Source: Candidatus Beckwithbacteria bacterium (GTDB lineage Bacteria > Patescibacteriota > Microgenomatia > UBA1400 > UBA1449). Taken from it: a stretch of DNA of 46,730 bases. The position numbers were made by a program, and so were the translations under genes. Positions 15,008 to 23,796 of this stretch are shown piece after piece; position 1 is the stretch's first letter, and every line of letters begins with the position of its first letter. The notes below the pieces were generated by a model, which ran no database searches, was not told the origin of the DNA, and worked only from the letters and a program-made list of their open reading frames with translations. Location: NCBI GenBank assembly GCA_012797845.1, contig JAAZOH010000015.1:1-46730 (forward strand), written 5' to 3'.

Positions 15008-15045
15008 TCCTATTTTTTATTTGGACAAACAAAGAAAAAATAGGA
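15008..15045. repeat. AT-rich inverted repeat (AAAAAATAGGA type)
   Basis: TCCTATTTTTT (15008-15018) and AAAAAATAGGA (15035-15045) are perfect complements around a 16-nt loop. The same word family (AAAGAAA-ATAGG) recurs at 23644-23675, near 23750 and near 34545. Just downstream of rseP on the minus strand, it may act as that gene's 3' hairpin. Confidence 0.5.
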
Positions 15046-15060
15046 ATTATTAAAATTACT

Positions 15061-16143
15061 TTATCCTCTTATCAACCGTATCACATCACCAATAGTAACT
15101 AAAACCATTAAGCCAATAAGTACTGCCATTCCCGCCATATTGATATATGCTTCAATAGCTGGTTTGATCTTTCGGCCAATGATGCCTTCGATCATAATAA
15201 AGACAAATCGACCGCCATCTAAAGCCGGTAGCGGTAAGATATTTACCACTGCTAAATTGATCGATAAAATCCCGATAAACTTGATCAGCGGCAAAATCCC
15301 TTGTTCGGCTACTGTTGAGGTAATTTGATAAATTCCCACTGGGCCAGTAACTTCCGGAGTTGCTCCTTTGAAAATACCACTTACCATCGTTCCCAATCCT
15401 TCAAGCATCATTTTAGTCCAAGCATACGTTTCTTGGACTCCTACCCAAACACCCCGAAACGGCATCTGCCAAGCTGGATAAAAAACATTGTCATAATTGG
15501 AAACCAGTACTCCCACTGCTCCTTCTTCTGGTGGATAGGAAGTCCGAGGAGTAACTGGGATTTGTAAGGTTTTATGATCACGTTCTAAAGTAACAGTAAC
15601 TTGAACCCCTTTTTTATCTTTCAGATAATCAACAAAATCTGATGTTTGATCCATAGCAATACCATCAATAGCCAATACTCTATCACCTTCGGAAACCCCA
15701 GCAGCTTGAGCTGGAGAATTGGCAGCTATACCTTGAACTGTAATATAGTCAACTTCTTGAGGAATACCAACGGTTGAGTAAATTAAAGAAAAACAGAAAA
15801 CACCTAAAAGCAAATTCATCGCAACACCAGCTAAAATAACCAGTGACCGCTGTCGTTTGCTTTTGTGATAAAAAGCTCTTTTGGAAAGTTTGGCTGATAG
15901 TTTTTGTTTAGAGTCCATTTGCCCTTCTTCTTCACCAAACATCCGGACAAAACCGCCAAATGGCAACCAGTTTAAAGAGTAAATAGTTTCGCCAATTTTT
16001 TTACCCACTGCTCTTGGCGGATACCCAAACCCAAACTCTTCAACTTTAATACCAACCAGTTTGGCTGCCACAAAATGACCTAGTTCATGAATCAAAACTA
16101 CAATAGAAAGAACAATAAGAAAAATAATGATTGATGGAATCAT
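15061..16143 (-). CDS. rseP: Site-2 protease, RseP/M50 family
   Basis: A 360-residue intramembrane zinc metalloprotease. H19-E20-x-x-H23 lies in the first membrane segment, a PDZ domain covers about 125-200, and the second zinc motif LPALDGG (Asp309) is near the C-terminus, followed by a final membrane helix. It cleaves membrane-anchored substrates such as anti-sigma factors or remnant signal peptides. It lies between frr and proS, a common arrangement around frr-uppS-cdsA-rseP-proS in bacteria, here without uppS and cdsA. Confidence 0.94.
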   Translation of the reverse strand: MIPSIIIFLIVLSIVVLIHELGHFVAAKLVGIKVEEFGFGYPPRAVGKKIGETIYSLNWLPFGGFVRMFGEEEGQMDSKQKLSAKLSKRAFYHKSKRQRSLVILAGVAMNLLLGVFCFSLIYSTVGIPQEVDYITVQGIAANSPAQAAGVSEGDRVLAIDGIAMDQTSDFVDYLKDKKGVQVTVTLERDHKTLQIPVTPRTSYPPEEGAVGVLVSNYDNVFYPAWQMPFRGVWVGVQETYAWTKMMLEGLGTMVSGIFKGATPEVTGPVGIYQITSTVAEQGILPLIKFIGILSINLAVVNILPLPALDGGRFVFIMIEGIIGRKIKPAIEAYINMAGMAVLIGLMVLVTIGDVIRLIRG

Positions 16144-16206
16144 GACAGTTTATAATCAATCGCCAATTACCAATAAATATGATTGGAAAATTGAGAATTG
16201 AGAATC

Positions 16207-16764
16207 TTAGACTTGCATTAATTCTTCTTCTTTGGCTTTGGCTAAGCCATCAATGTTAGCAATAATATCGTCGGTAATTTTCTGTAATTGCTCAATATCA
16301 TTATGAATATCATCTTCACTCACTCCAGCCTGATCTTTTTGAGCTTCAATATCACTTTTAGCTTGTCTGCGTTCATTACGTACCATTGCTCGGTGTGATT
16401 CGGCTTTTTGGTGAACCAGTTTGACAAATTCCTGACGTCTTTCTTCTGTCAGTGGTGGAATATTAATCCGGATAATATCGCCATCAACCACCGGATTGAG
16501 TCTGGCCTCCGAAGCTGCTAATCCCTTTTCCATATCTTTTAGAACACTCTTGTCCCAAGGTGAAATTATAATATGATTGGCATCAGGCGCTGAGATTGAA
16601 GCTAGTTCGCGCACTTCCATCCAAGTGCCGCCATATACACTTACTTTGATATGCTCGACTAGACTGGGTTTTGCCCGACCGGTTTTCATAGTCGCTAAAT
16701 CATCAGTCAAAAGTTGAACAACTTTTTCAGCTTTTTCTTGGAAGCTTGTCAAAATAGGATTCAT
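16207..16764 (-). CDS. frr: Ribosome recycling factor
   Basis: A 185-residue protein of standard length. A long coiled-coil domain is interrupted by domain II (HIKVSVYGGTWMEVRELASIS). The conserved INIPPLTEERRQEFVK segment marks the return helix. It splits post-termination ribosomes with EF-G. It is transcribed toward rseP with a 63-bp spacer and lies on the opposite strand from the 113-residue gene upstream. Confidence 0.96.
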   Translation of the reverse strand: MNPILTSFQEKAEKVVQLLTDDLATMKTGRAKPSLVEHIKVSVYGGTWMEVRELASISAPDANHIIISPWDKSVLKDMEKGLAASEARLNPVVDGDIIRINIPPLTEERRQEFVKLVHQKAESHRAMVRNERRQAKSDIEAQKDQAGVSEDDIHNDIEQLQKITDDIIANIDGLAKAKEEELMQV

Positions 16765-16951
16765 AAGTATAACTAAAAATCAAAGTTGTAAAGTTAGAGC
16801 GATAAATTTTGATTTAAAATATATAAGATGCCAACTTTTAAACTAGACTTTTAAGTTTGGTTTTATCTTATCAGGTTGCTCTGTTTTTGTAAAAAGAATT
16901 TTATGTTATATTTTAAATATTATAAATATTTATTCATGAAAGGTATTTTCT

Positions 16952-17293
16952 ATGAGTGAATTTACATCAGGTGTCCCAGAAATAGAAAGTGTGCCAGCAG
17001 CTCCCCAAATACAAACTTCAGAACAAACTGGAAATGATAGAGATCAGCTTTTTGGACCAGATGGCAAGCCGCAATGGGAAAACGTATTGAAATGGATGAC
17101 AAGTCCCAGCACTTTTAGACAAATGGCAGAAGAAATAAGAGGTGCAATTGAAGATCCGGTCAAAAGAAAAGAAATGACTGAAAGTTTAGCTCACTTTGGA
17201 GCAGATCTGTTTGCACTATTAGGGGAAATAGCTAATGAATTTCCCCTCTCTTCAAAAAAAGAGGATAAGGAAATACCAAATCAACAACAATAA
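16952..17293 (+). CDS. Hypothetical protein, 113 residues
   Basis: A soluble acidic protein. The N-terminal 35 residues are low complexity (Pro/Ala/Gln/Glu); a central amphipathic part follows (QWENVLKWMTSPSTFRQMAEE and MTESLAHFGADLFALLGEI), then a charged Gln-rich tail. No membrane segment or known motif is present. AAAGGT eight bases before the ATG supports the start. It is the only plus-strand gene in this block and is closed by a strong bidirectional terminator at 17325-17357. I do not recognise it. Confidence 0.65.
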   Translation: MSEFTSGVPEIESVPAAPQIQTSEQTGNDRDQLFGPDGKPQWENVLKWMTSPSTFRQMAEEIRGAIEDPVKRKEMTESLAHFGADLFALLGEIANEFPLSSKKEDKEIPNQQQ

Positions 17294-17324
17294 TCTTTTT
17301 TAAACAAAGTCTCTAGGAGAGATA

Positions 17325-17357
17325 ATAATAAGCACACTTTTCTGGTGTGCTTATTAT
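17325..17357. terminator. Bidirectional terminator between convergent genes
   Basis: A perfect 13-bp stem (ATAATAAGCACAC with GTGTGCTTATTAT) around a 7-nt loop. It lies between the convergent ends of the 113-residue gene and tsf. The flanks are AT-rich on both sides rather than pure T-runs. Confidence 0.8.
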
Positions 17358-17377
17358 ATTTATTTAAAAATTAAGTA

Positions 17378-17830
17378 TTAAATTGCCAATCGTTTAAACT
17401 CAATTATTTGAATATTTTCTCCTAGTTTGGCAATAGCTTCTTTGATAAGATCATCAATCGTTTTTTTACTGTCCCGAATATAGCTTTGAGCTAAAAGCTG
17501 CTTAACATCTTTTGGCTCCATCGAAGCAATCTGCATTGCAATTTCAGAAGCCAAGGTTTGAAATTCAGAAGTTTTAGCTACAAAATCGGTTTCACAACCT
17601 AGTTTAACTAAAGCTCCAATTTGACCGCCAGCATGGATATAAGCCGTTACCAAACCATCGCCAGTTTCCCGATCAGCTTTTTTGGCAGCTTTATCTAAAC
17701 CTTTTTTTCTAAGCCAATCTTTAGCTTTGGCAATATCACCATTACTTTCAGTTAGAGCTTGGCGAACTTCCATCACTCCAGCCTTGGTCTGGGCTCGTAA
17801 TTTTTTGATTTGATCAACAGAAATGCTCAT
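17378..17830 (-). CDS. tsf: Elongation factor Ts, short form
   Basis: A 150-residue nucleotide-exchange factor for EF-Tu. The UBA-like N-terminal domain is at 1-45 and the TDFVAK signature at 81-86. About half the length of the E. coli protein: the coiled-coil and second core subdomain are missing, as in other reduced EF-Ts proteins. It follows rpsB with a 91-bp gap that is almost filled by a palindromic repeat (17838-17914). Confidence 0.95.
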   Translation of the reverse strand: MSISVDQIKKLRAQTKAGVMEVRQALTESNGDIAKAKDWLRKKGLDKAAKKADRETGDGLVTAYIHAGGQIGALVKLGCETDFVAKTSEFQTLASEIAMQIASMEPKDVKQLLAQSYIRDSKKTIDDLIKEAIAKLGENIQIIEFKRLAI

Positions 17831-17837
17831 ATGCTCT

Positions 17838-17914
17838 TGTCATCTTGAGTTTTGAGTTTATCGAAGAACGAAAGATCTTATCAATAAGATTTCTCGACTT
17901 CGCTCGAAATGACA
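17838..17914. repeat. TGTCAT...ATGACA palindromic repeat, copy 1
   Basis: Outer arms TGTCATCTTGAG and CTCGAAATGACA enclose an inner hairpin ATCTTAT-CA-ATAAGAT. The 77-bp element shares the right arm CGAAATGACA and the inner ATCTTATCAATAAGATTTCT core with the copy at 35890-35953. It sits between rpsB and tsf, where it could end or attenuate the transcript or protect mRNA. Confidence 0.85.
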
Positions 17915-17921
17915 ATACTAT

Positions 17922-18656
17922 TTATTTTGTAACTTCAATTTTAGCTTTAGCAGCTAGTTCTTTGCCTTCAATCACCGCATTAGTAAAGGCTTCAGTCATA
18001 AGTTTGATTGAGCGCACGGCATCATCATTACAAGGAATTGGATGATCGATTGGTTCAGGATCAACATTGGAATCAACTAGAGCATATAGCTTAGCTCCAT
18101 TGTGTTTAGCTTCGGCTACAGCAGCTTTTTCCCGATTAATATCAATAATAAAAAGTATTTGGGGTGGTTGAGCAAGATCAACTATTCCGCCAAAAAGTCG
18201 TTCCAATCTGGTCACTTCTCGATCCAGCAAAACTCGTTCCTTTTTAGTATATTGTTTAAATTCACCACTTTCGAGACCAGATTTAAGTTTTTTTAACCTA
18301 TCAATACTTTGTTTAACTTGTTGCCAGTTGGTAATAGTTCCTCCAGCCCAACGGGAAACAATATAGGGAACTCCAGCTCGTTTAGCTTCTTCTTTAGCAA
18401 TAGCAGCAGCCTGACGTTTAGTGGCTACATAAGCAATAGTTTTGCCAGCAATCATGTCTTGTTTGACTGCTTCACAAGCTTCCTGTAAAAGCTGTTGGGT
18501 CTTTAAAAGATCAAAAATATGCACTCCATCTCTGGATTGCCAAATGTAAGGAGCCATTTTGGGATACCATCTTTTAGCCTGATGGCCAAAATGAACCCCA
18601 GCTTCCAGCATTTTTTCTAATGAAACCACAGATTTATCAGTCTTGTCTGAAGACAT
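17922..18656 (-). CDS. rpsB: Ribosomal protein uS2
   Basis: A 244-residue uS2 with the N-terminal signature LEAGVHFGHQAKRWYPKMAPYI and the conserved NVDPEPIDHPIPCNDDAVRSI near the end. An AAAGGAG site precedes the ATG. It is first in the rpsB-tsf unit. The promoter at 18873-18901 gives it a leader of about 210 nt. In many bacteria rpsB-tsf is repressed by S2 binding its leader, but no known S2 leader structure was recognised here. Confidence 0.97.
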   Translation of the reverse strand: MSSDKTDKSVVSLEKMLEAGVHFGHQAKRWYPKMAPYIWQSRDGVHIFDLLKTQQLLQEACEAVKQDMIAGKTIAYVATKRQAAAIAKEEAKRAGVPYIVSRWAGGTITNWQQVKQSIDRLKKLKSGLESGEFKQYTKKERVLLDREVTRLERLFGGIVDLAQPPQILFIIDINREKAAVAEAKHNGAKLYALVDSNVDPEPIDHPIPCNDDAVRSIKLMTEAFTNAVIEGKELAAKAKIEVTK

Positions 18657-18733
18657 AGTAAATCTCCTTTAATCCCGAAATAAAATAATAATGTTTGTTC
18701 GGGTTGCCGCCACACCTGACAAAATAACCATTT

Positions 18734-18829
18734 TGTCATTCTGAGCTTGACTGAAAGTCAAGTCGAAGAATCTTGTTAATAAGATTCCTGCCTGCCAGCA
18801 GGCAGGTCTCGACTTCGCTCGAAATGACA
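18734..18829. repeat. TGTCAT...ATGACA palindromic repeat, copy 2, with nested GC-rich palindrome
   Basis: A 96-bp version of the same family: outer arms TGTCATTCTGAG and CTCGAAATGACA, arm pair GTCGAAGAATCTT/AAGATT. A 20-bp element CCTGCCTGCCAGCAGGCAGG (18787-18806) sits in the distal arm, between AAGATT and TCTCGACTTCGCTCG. A variant of that short element occurs alone at 23696-23715. It lies inside the predicted rpsB leader. Confidence 0.85.
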
Positions 18830-18872
18830 CAATGAGTCAAGGAGTTTTCAAGGTGTGTGAGTAATGGATGGA

Positions 18873-18901
18873 ATTATAGCCTAAAAAACGGGGTTTTGCA
18901 A
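18873..18901 (-). promoter_or_regulatory. Promoter of rpsB-tsf
   Basis: On the minus strand TTGCAA, a 17-bp spacer and a perfect TATAAT. It begins just after the stop of the membrane protein gene and 217 bp before the rpsB start. Highly plausible for a ribosomal protein operon. Confidence 0.7.
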
Positions 18902-18905
18902 AAAA

Positions 18906-20792
18906 CTATCTTCCTTTAGCAATAATCCCATTAATGGTATTACGGTAATTATTAATATCTGCTTCAGCTTGTTCTTTATCTTTTTTATCCTGTTCGCACT
19001 GATCTTTAAAAAAATCACTTCCATTACAAGTTATACTCATCGATGCTACTGCTCCATTATACGTTGCAGCAGAGCTATTGAATCGTTGCAGATAATATTG
19101 CAAATCATCATAATCTTGTTGGCTATAACATTTATTACTGGCAAATTCCCCTTCTCGAATATTAAATGGAGTACAACTGGAAACCTGTGAATTTGTATTA
19201 GTCGATTGCTGATTGTTGCTTTTATTACTATTAAGAAACTGGGTTGTTAAATCAGATATAGTTTCATTTACATCACGATATTTTAAATTTTTCCTCATCA
19301 TCAGCATATCTTCATCTAGTTGAGCACTGATAGTAGCAAATTTTTCCTCGTCAACTCCCCACCACTTGATTAAAAACAGTTTTTTTTCATCCTTGCTCAA
19401 TCCTACATATTGTACATCTCTAAATTCTTCTCCTTCAGAATTCGTTCCTTTTACATAAACCAAATCTAATGGTACTTCTCCCCATTTCAGCGAATCTTCA
19501 TGACTGACTTCATAATCTTTATTAGCTAATGCCAAAGCTAGGTAATCTTCTTGTGTTAAAGACTTAGTATTATCAACACAAATAATTTCAAAACCTGGGT
19601 TGATACCACTTTCATCATCTTGTGATTTATAAAATAAAAATGACCCCCAAGCTACTTCATGAGGTAAAACATTTTGATCTAACGTAATAAAGGCTTCTGG
19701 TTTTAAGGGATATTCTTTAAAGATCCATTTTCTGTCTTTTCCTTCATAAGTATCGCTAGTATTAGTTACCGGAACAGATAAACCACATGCTGAGGGTATA
19801 TATGAAGTAATCCTTTCTGCCTCTTTTTGTTCAAGATTTTCAATTTTTTCCTTATTCTGTATGAGTTTCTCGATATCCGGAATCTTGCTTTGAATTGTGT
19901 TATAAAGCAGGATTCCTAATGTAACTGCCATTATCCAACCGAAAATAGCAATAAGCCAAACCCAGATAGTGTTAGTTTTTTTAGTCCAATCAGTTTTTTC
20001 TTTAGCATCCTTGTACAAAGTTACCGAATAGGCCATAAAGTACCAAGACACTAACATATTTCCAAAAATCATAATAAACCTAAACATCAATCCCAAGTTT
20101 TTATTCACAGCTTCCAGCAACAAAGGTAAGAAAATCATTATTCCTAATACAATCCCAACCATAACCAACCAACGTACTAAAATTTCGCCAAAATGTTGGA
20201 TAGTTATTTTCAAACTTCCATTAATTGCTTTAAAAAGACTTTTCCCAGATAGAGCTACTTCATAAGGAACAAACATCAACATCAAGCCAAAAATTAAAAC
20301 AGGAATAATGAACAAAAACAAACCACCTAAAATAATAATTTGAGTTAAGATTAGAGTTGCTATAAGAGGAATCGCTAGACTAAACCCTATTCCAAGTGCT
20401 TTTCCAAAACTTCCTTCTTCTCCCTTTTTATCAATGACAATAATTGAAGCAATTTGTAGAGCTGCTTGAATAATCACAAAAAGCAAGAAACCTAAAACTA
20501 AAGCTATAAAAGGAACGAGCAATGTAGAAAAATTACTTGTTAACAGATTACTAAAATTAAAGGAACTCAAAGAAGAGATTTTAACACCAATACTTATTAT
20601 CACCACTAACCCTATAATTCCAATTGAAATTAGACTTAAAACAAAAGACAGCAGAGATATTAAAAACAAATTCAAAATACTCTTTTTAAAGGTAAGCCAA
20701 GATTCTGATAAAAGCTGTCCAATAGACATGAATTCTTCAGATTTTATAGTATTGTGATTTACGATTTCGCTTTGGATAGAATTTTTTTCCAT
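18906..20792 (-). CDS. Large membrane protein with extracytoplasmic domain, unknown function
   Basis: A 628-residue protein. About six hydrophobic segments lie at roughly 39-70, 90-120, 135-175, 205-226, 236-260 and 276-298; the first part resembles glycerophosphoryl-diester-phosphodiesterase-type membrane domains in general layout only. After the last helix comes a coil (300-325), then a domain of about 200 residues probably outside the membrane, and a Ser/Asn/Gln-rich linker. The C-terminal helical part has four cysteines that could form disulfides. ATG 20792 is chosen over an upstream TTG; a TATAAT lies at 20811-20816 on the minus strand. It is divergent from the conjugation-type ATPase. 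A cell-surface or transport role is possible but not shown. Confidence 0.75.
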   Translation of the reverse strand: MEKNSIQSEIVNHNTIKSEEFMSIGQLLSESWLTFKKSILNLFLISLLSFVLSLISIGIIGLVVIISIGVKISSLSSFNFSNLLTSNFSTLLVPFIALVLGFLLFVIIQAALQIASIIVIDKKGEEGSFGKALGIGFSLAIPLIATLILTQIIILGGLFLFIIPVLIFGLMLMFVPYEVALSGKSLFKAINGSLKITIQHFGEILVRWLVMVGIVLGIMIFLPLLLEAVNKNLGLMFRFIMIFGNMLVSWYFMAYSVTLYKDAKEKTDWTKKTNTIWVWLIAIFGWIMAVTLGILLYNTIQSKIPDIEKLIQNKEKIENLEQKEAERITSYIPSACGLSVPVTNTSDTYEGKDRKWIFKEYPLKPEAFITLDQNVLPHEVAWGSFLFYKSQDDESGINPGFEIICVDNTKSLTQEDYLALALANKDYEVSHEDSLKWGEVPLDLVYVKGTNSEGEEFRDVQYVGLSKDEKKLFLIKWWGVDEEKFATISAQLDEDMLMMRKNLKYRDVNETISDLTTQFLNSNKSNNQQSTNTNSQVSSCTPFNIREGEFASNKCYSQQDYDDLQYYLQRFNSSAATYNGAVASMSITCNGSDFFKDQCEQDKKDKEQAEADINNYRNTINGIIAKGR

Positions 20793-20810
20793 ATATTTCA
20801 AAAATTGATA

Positions 20811-20816
20811 ATTATA
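20811..20816 (-). promoter_or_regulatory. Candidate -10 box for the membrane protein gene
   Basis: Minus-strand TATAAT 19 bp before the ATG at 20792. The -35 region is T-rich without a good match, so support is moderate. Confidence 0.4.
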
Positions 20817-20902
20817 TTATTGTAGACACAAATAAAAATGTAATACAAGAATGATTCGGTCAATAAAGATTTACTTCTCTACACTATCTTTTCCCAACCC
20901 GC

Positions 20903-20908
20903 TATAAT
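20903..20908 (+). promoter_or_regulatory. Candidate -10 box for the conjugation-type ATPase gene
   Basis: TATAAT about 47 bp before the ATG at 20955, with no good -35. A small AAGCA-TAGATG-TGCTT stem followed by T-rich sequence lies between it and the start and could act as a weak attenuator. Confidence 0.4.
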
Positions 20909-20954
20909 TACTAAGTATAAGAAGCATAGATGTGCTTTTTTGAATAACTAACGT

Positions 20955-23465
20955 ATGGCTGCCAATCAAGTACTAGCTCCAGTTTTAACTTTTTTTGAGC
21001 TGCGCGTTCCCAAAACCTCTGAAACTTCACCTGAAGCTATGGCCGCTTGTCTCAAAGCTTTACCTCGGATTAAAAATTCTTTACTCAAACGGTTGTTCGG
21101 AAAATCTCAAGCTTTGTCTTTTGAAATTATTGCTTGGAATCAACGCATTTATTTTATGGCAGCTTGTCCAACTACCTTTGGCTCTTATTTTACTAGTCAG
21201 TTAACTGCACAATATCCTCAAGCTTTGATTTCTCCAGTTGGCGATTTTCTGCCTTTCTTTTTTGGCAAACAAAGCAGTTTTAAAGATCAAATGGATCATG
21301 CCAGTTTTGGCAAAATTAGGCTGGAAAAGCCGTTTTATTTGCCTTTAAAAACGTATGCTGACTTTAAGGATGTTGACCCCCTATCAACCGTTTTAGGAAC
21401 ACTGGCTAAAACTGATCCAACTGACAAAGTTTTGATTCAATACCTTATCAGTGCTCCCAAAGGCAATTGGCAAGTTCATGGCCAAAGTATAGCTAATAAA
21501 ACCTTTTCTACTGGCGAACCAGATAAAGTTATGCCTCATCCCCAAAAAACTCTGATTGAGCAAAAATGCAGTCAAACTGGATTTGGTGTTGATATTAATG
21601 TCTTGGTCCACAGCAAAAATAAATACCAATCAGAACTAGTTTTGACCAATTTAGCTGGAGCCTTTGCTAGCCTGTCTCATGGTGAAGGCAATAGTCTAAA
21701 GCTATCTAGACCAATGTTTTGGGATAAAACCGGCTGGTTTACCAGTATTATGAGTCGTATGCCGACTTATGGTAGTAATGCTCAAGTTTTTACCAGCGAT
21801 GAACTAGCTACCTTATTTCATCTACCTAACCAAAATTTAATCAATATTAAAAATATTGCCTGGGGCGGCACCCTTAAAGGCGAACCCCCCGAAAATTTAG
21901 TTATTGCTGCTGGTTTGACAGATGAACAAAAGCGGGATATCAACTTTTTTGCAAAAACCGAATTCAAAAACAAACCAACGGTGTTTGGGATCAAACGCAT
22001 TGACCGACGTAAACACATCTATGTGATCGGAAAAACTGGTACTGGGAAATCAACCTTGATTGCCAATATGGGTATTAATGACATGCGTAATGGAGAAGGT
22101 TTGGCAGTCATTGATCCTCATGGTGATCTGTGTGAAACTTTGCTCGACTATATTCCTAAGTTTCGACTTAATGATGTAGTTTATCTTGATCCAACTAATG
22201 TTGAGTATCCGTTTCGGATGAATCCTCTAGAAATTACTATTCCTGAGCAGGCCGAGTTGGTAGCTTCTGGGATTGTTTCTATTTTCCATAAACTGTTTGG
22301 CTACTCCTGGGGACCACGGCTAGAGTACATTTTACGCAATACTATACTAACTCTTACAGCTGTACCAAATAGCACGCTTTTGGATGTGCCTAAACTGCTA
22401 ACTAATAGCGCCTATCGTAAACAGATAGTTGAAAAAATTGACGATCAGGTTTTGAAAAACTTCTGGTTGGATGAGTTTGGTCGACTTGATGATCGGGCTC
22501 GGACTGAAGCTGTTTCTCCAATTTTAAATAAAGTTTGTCAGTTTATCACCTCACCCAAAATTAGGACAATTCTGGAGCGGCCCCATTCCAGTCTTGATCT
22601 AGAAGATGTTATGAACAGCGGCAAAATTTTACTGCTTAATTTAGCCCAAGGCCGCCTTGGTGAAGATAATGCCGCCCTCCTTGGTGCCATGTTTATCACT
22701 AAAATCCAGTTAGCTGCCATGAACCGTGTTGGCATTCCCGAAGACAAACGCCGTGATTTTTATCTTTATGTTGATGAGTTTCAAAATTTTGCCACTTCTT
22801 CGTTTATTAAAATCCTATCCGAAGCTCGTAAGTACCGGCTCAATTTAATGGTCGCTAATCAGTATATGGGCCAAGTCGAAGAAGATGTTCAAAAAGCTAT
22901 TTTTGGTAATGTTGGCACCTTGATTTCATTTTTAGTTGGTGCCGCAGATGCTACTATGCTCAACCAAGAATTTGGCAATTTATATGAAGAAGCTGATTTA
23001 GTCGGCTTGGATAATTTTGAAACGATTACCAAAATTTCAATTGATAACCGAACCTCCACTGCTTTTCCAGCCCGAACATTACCACTACCAAACTGTCGCA
23101 ATCAGAATCGGGAAAAAGCCATTCGTCTTTCAGCTGAGCGCTATGGCAAACCTGACAAGCAAAAAGTTGAGCCAGTTCCAGTGCCAGTTCAACCTAACCA
23201 AGCTCCAACTATCAAACCATTAACTAGACCAACTCAACATCGAGATCAGGCTGAAGCAGCAATGGCCAAACTGATCGGTCAAAGTCATAATCTAAATCAG
23301 GTAAATTCACCAACATATGAAACTCAAAAAGCAACTAAAAAATCAAAAAACCGCCATAAACCATATAAAAGAAATCGCAATCAACAGGTAGAAAATAGTC
23401 AAATTCCCCAATCTAAACCTACTCCTAATCGCCCTAGATTTGTAGTAGAAGAAGTGAAAGACTAA
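20955..23465 (+). CDS. Type IV secretion/conjugation-type DNA-binding ATPase (VirD4/TraD-like, DUF87 type)
   Basis: An 836-residue protein. Residues 1-330 form an N-terminal region found with such ATPases in reduced bacteria and lacking obvious membrane helices. The motor domain begins with Walker A GKTGTGKS (359-366) followed by VIDPHGDLCE. Walker B is in FYLYVDEFQNF, and ILSEARKYRLNLMVANQY matches the VirD4/TraG family motif. The last 120 residues are a Pro/Gln/Lys/Arg-rich tail. The family pumps DNA or protein through type IV systems. No other type IV genes are adjacent, so its partners must lie elsewhere or it may act in DNA uptake. No Shine-Dalgarno is visible. Confidence 0.88.
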   Translation: MAANQVLAPVLTFFELRVPKTSETSPEAMAACLKALPRIKNSLLKRLFGKSQALSFEIIAWNQRIYFMAACPTTFGSYFTSQLTAQYPQALISPVGDFLPFFFGKQSSFKDQMDHASFGKIRLEKPFYLPLKTYADFKDVDPLSTVLGTLAKTDPTDKVLIQYLISAPKGNWQVHGQSIANKTFSTGEPDKVMPHPQKTLIEQKCSQTGFGVDINVLVHSKNKYQSELVLTNLAGAFASLSHGEGNSLKLSRPMFWDKTGWFTSIMSRMPTYGSNAQVFTSDELATLFHLPNQNLINIKNIAWGGTLKGEPPENLVIAAGLTDEQKRDINFFAKTEFKNKPTVFGIKRIDRRKHIYVIGKTGTGKSTLIANMGINDMRNGEGLAVIDPHGDLCETLLDYIPKFRLNDVVYLDPTNVEYPFRMNPLEITIPEQAELVASGIVSIFHKLFGYSWGPRLEYILRNTILTLTAVPNSTLLDVPKLLTNSAYRKQIVEKIDDQVLKNFWLDEFGRLDDRARTEAVSPILNKVCQFITSPKIRTILERPHSSLDLEDVMNSGKILLLNLAQGRLGEDNAALLGAMFITKIQLAAMNRVGIPEDKRRDFYLYVDEFQNFATSSFIKILSEARKYRLNLMVANQYMGQVEEDVQKAIFGNVGTLISFLVGAADATMLNQEFGNLYEEADLVGLDNFETITKISIDNRTSTAFPARTLPLPNCRNQNREKAIRLSAERYGKPDKQKVEPVPVPVQPNQAPTIKPLTRPTQHRDQAEAAMAKLIGQSHNLNQVNSPTYETQKATKKSKNRHKPYKRNRNQQVENSQIPQSKPTPNRPRFVVEEVKD

Positions 23466-23643
23466 GATTTTATTCTTGCTTTATAATCGCTTTTTTAAAA
23501 AATAGTCAAGAAACTGTTTTTCGAATTCTTTTTAATAATGTCATCGCAATGTTTGCTGCCTTTCTGAGAAGGCAAGTTCGATGACATAAAATGAGAAAAA
23601 TTGTTTCCTGAACATTTTTTAACCTAAGCGAGAGTTTTCTTTT

Positions 23644-23675
23644 GCCTATTTCTTTGTCGGCACAAAGAAATAGGC
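23644..23675. repeat. Perfect 14-bp inverted repeat
   Basis: GCCTATTTCTTTGT and ACAAAGAAATAGGC around the loop CGGC, followed by TTTTG. It could terminate the upstream plus-strand gene. The left part, with its flank CTTTTGCCTA, is shared with sequence at about 41665-41685 beside topA. Confidence 0.8.
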
Positions 23676-23695
23676 TTTTGTAACTTTGGACAAGC

Positions 23696-23715
23696 CCTGC
23701 TTGCCGGCAGGCAGG
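23696..23715. repeat. Short GC-rich palindrome, solitary copy
   Basis: CCTGCTTGCCGGCAGGCAGG, nearly identical to the element nested in the repeat at 18787-18806. Such short GC-rich palindromes stand out in the AT-rich background. Confidence 0.7.
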
Positions 23716-23796
23716 AAAGAAAAAATAGGAATAGCATTTGGCAAGACAAAGAAAATAGGTTTCAATATTTAGAGAAAAATTCCTGCTTAAAAAAAT

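Larger units (their letters stand above)
23466..23796. other. 331-bp intergenic region between convergent genes, repeat-rich
   Basis: No gene is recognisable. It holds a small GCCTT/AAGGC hairpin near 23560, a perfect 14-bp palindrome (23644-23675), a GC-rich 20-bp palindrome (23696-23715) and two further AAAGAAAATAGG words near 23720-23760. It separates the convergent ATPase and purine nucleoside phosphorylase genes and may contain terminators for both. Confidence 0.6.
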
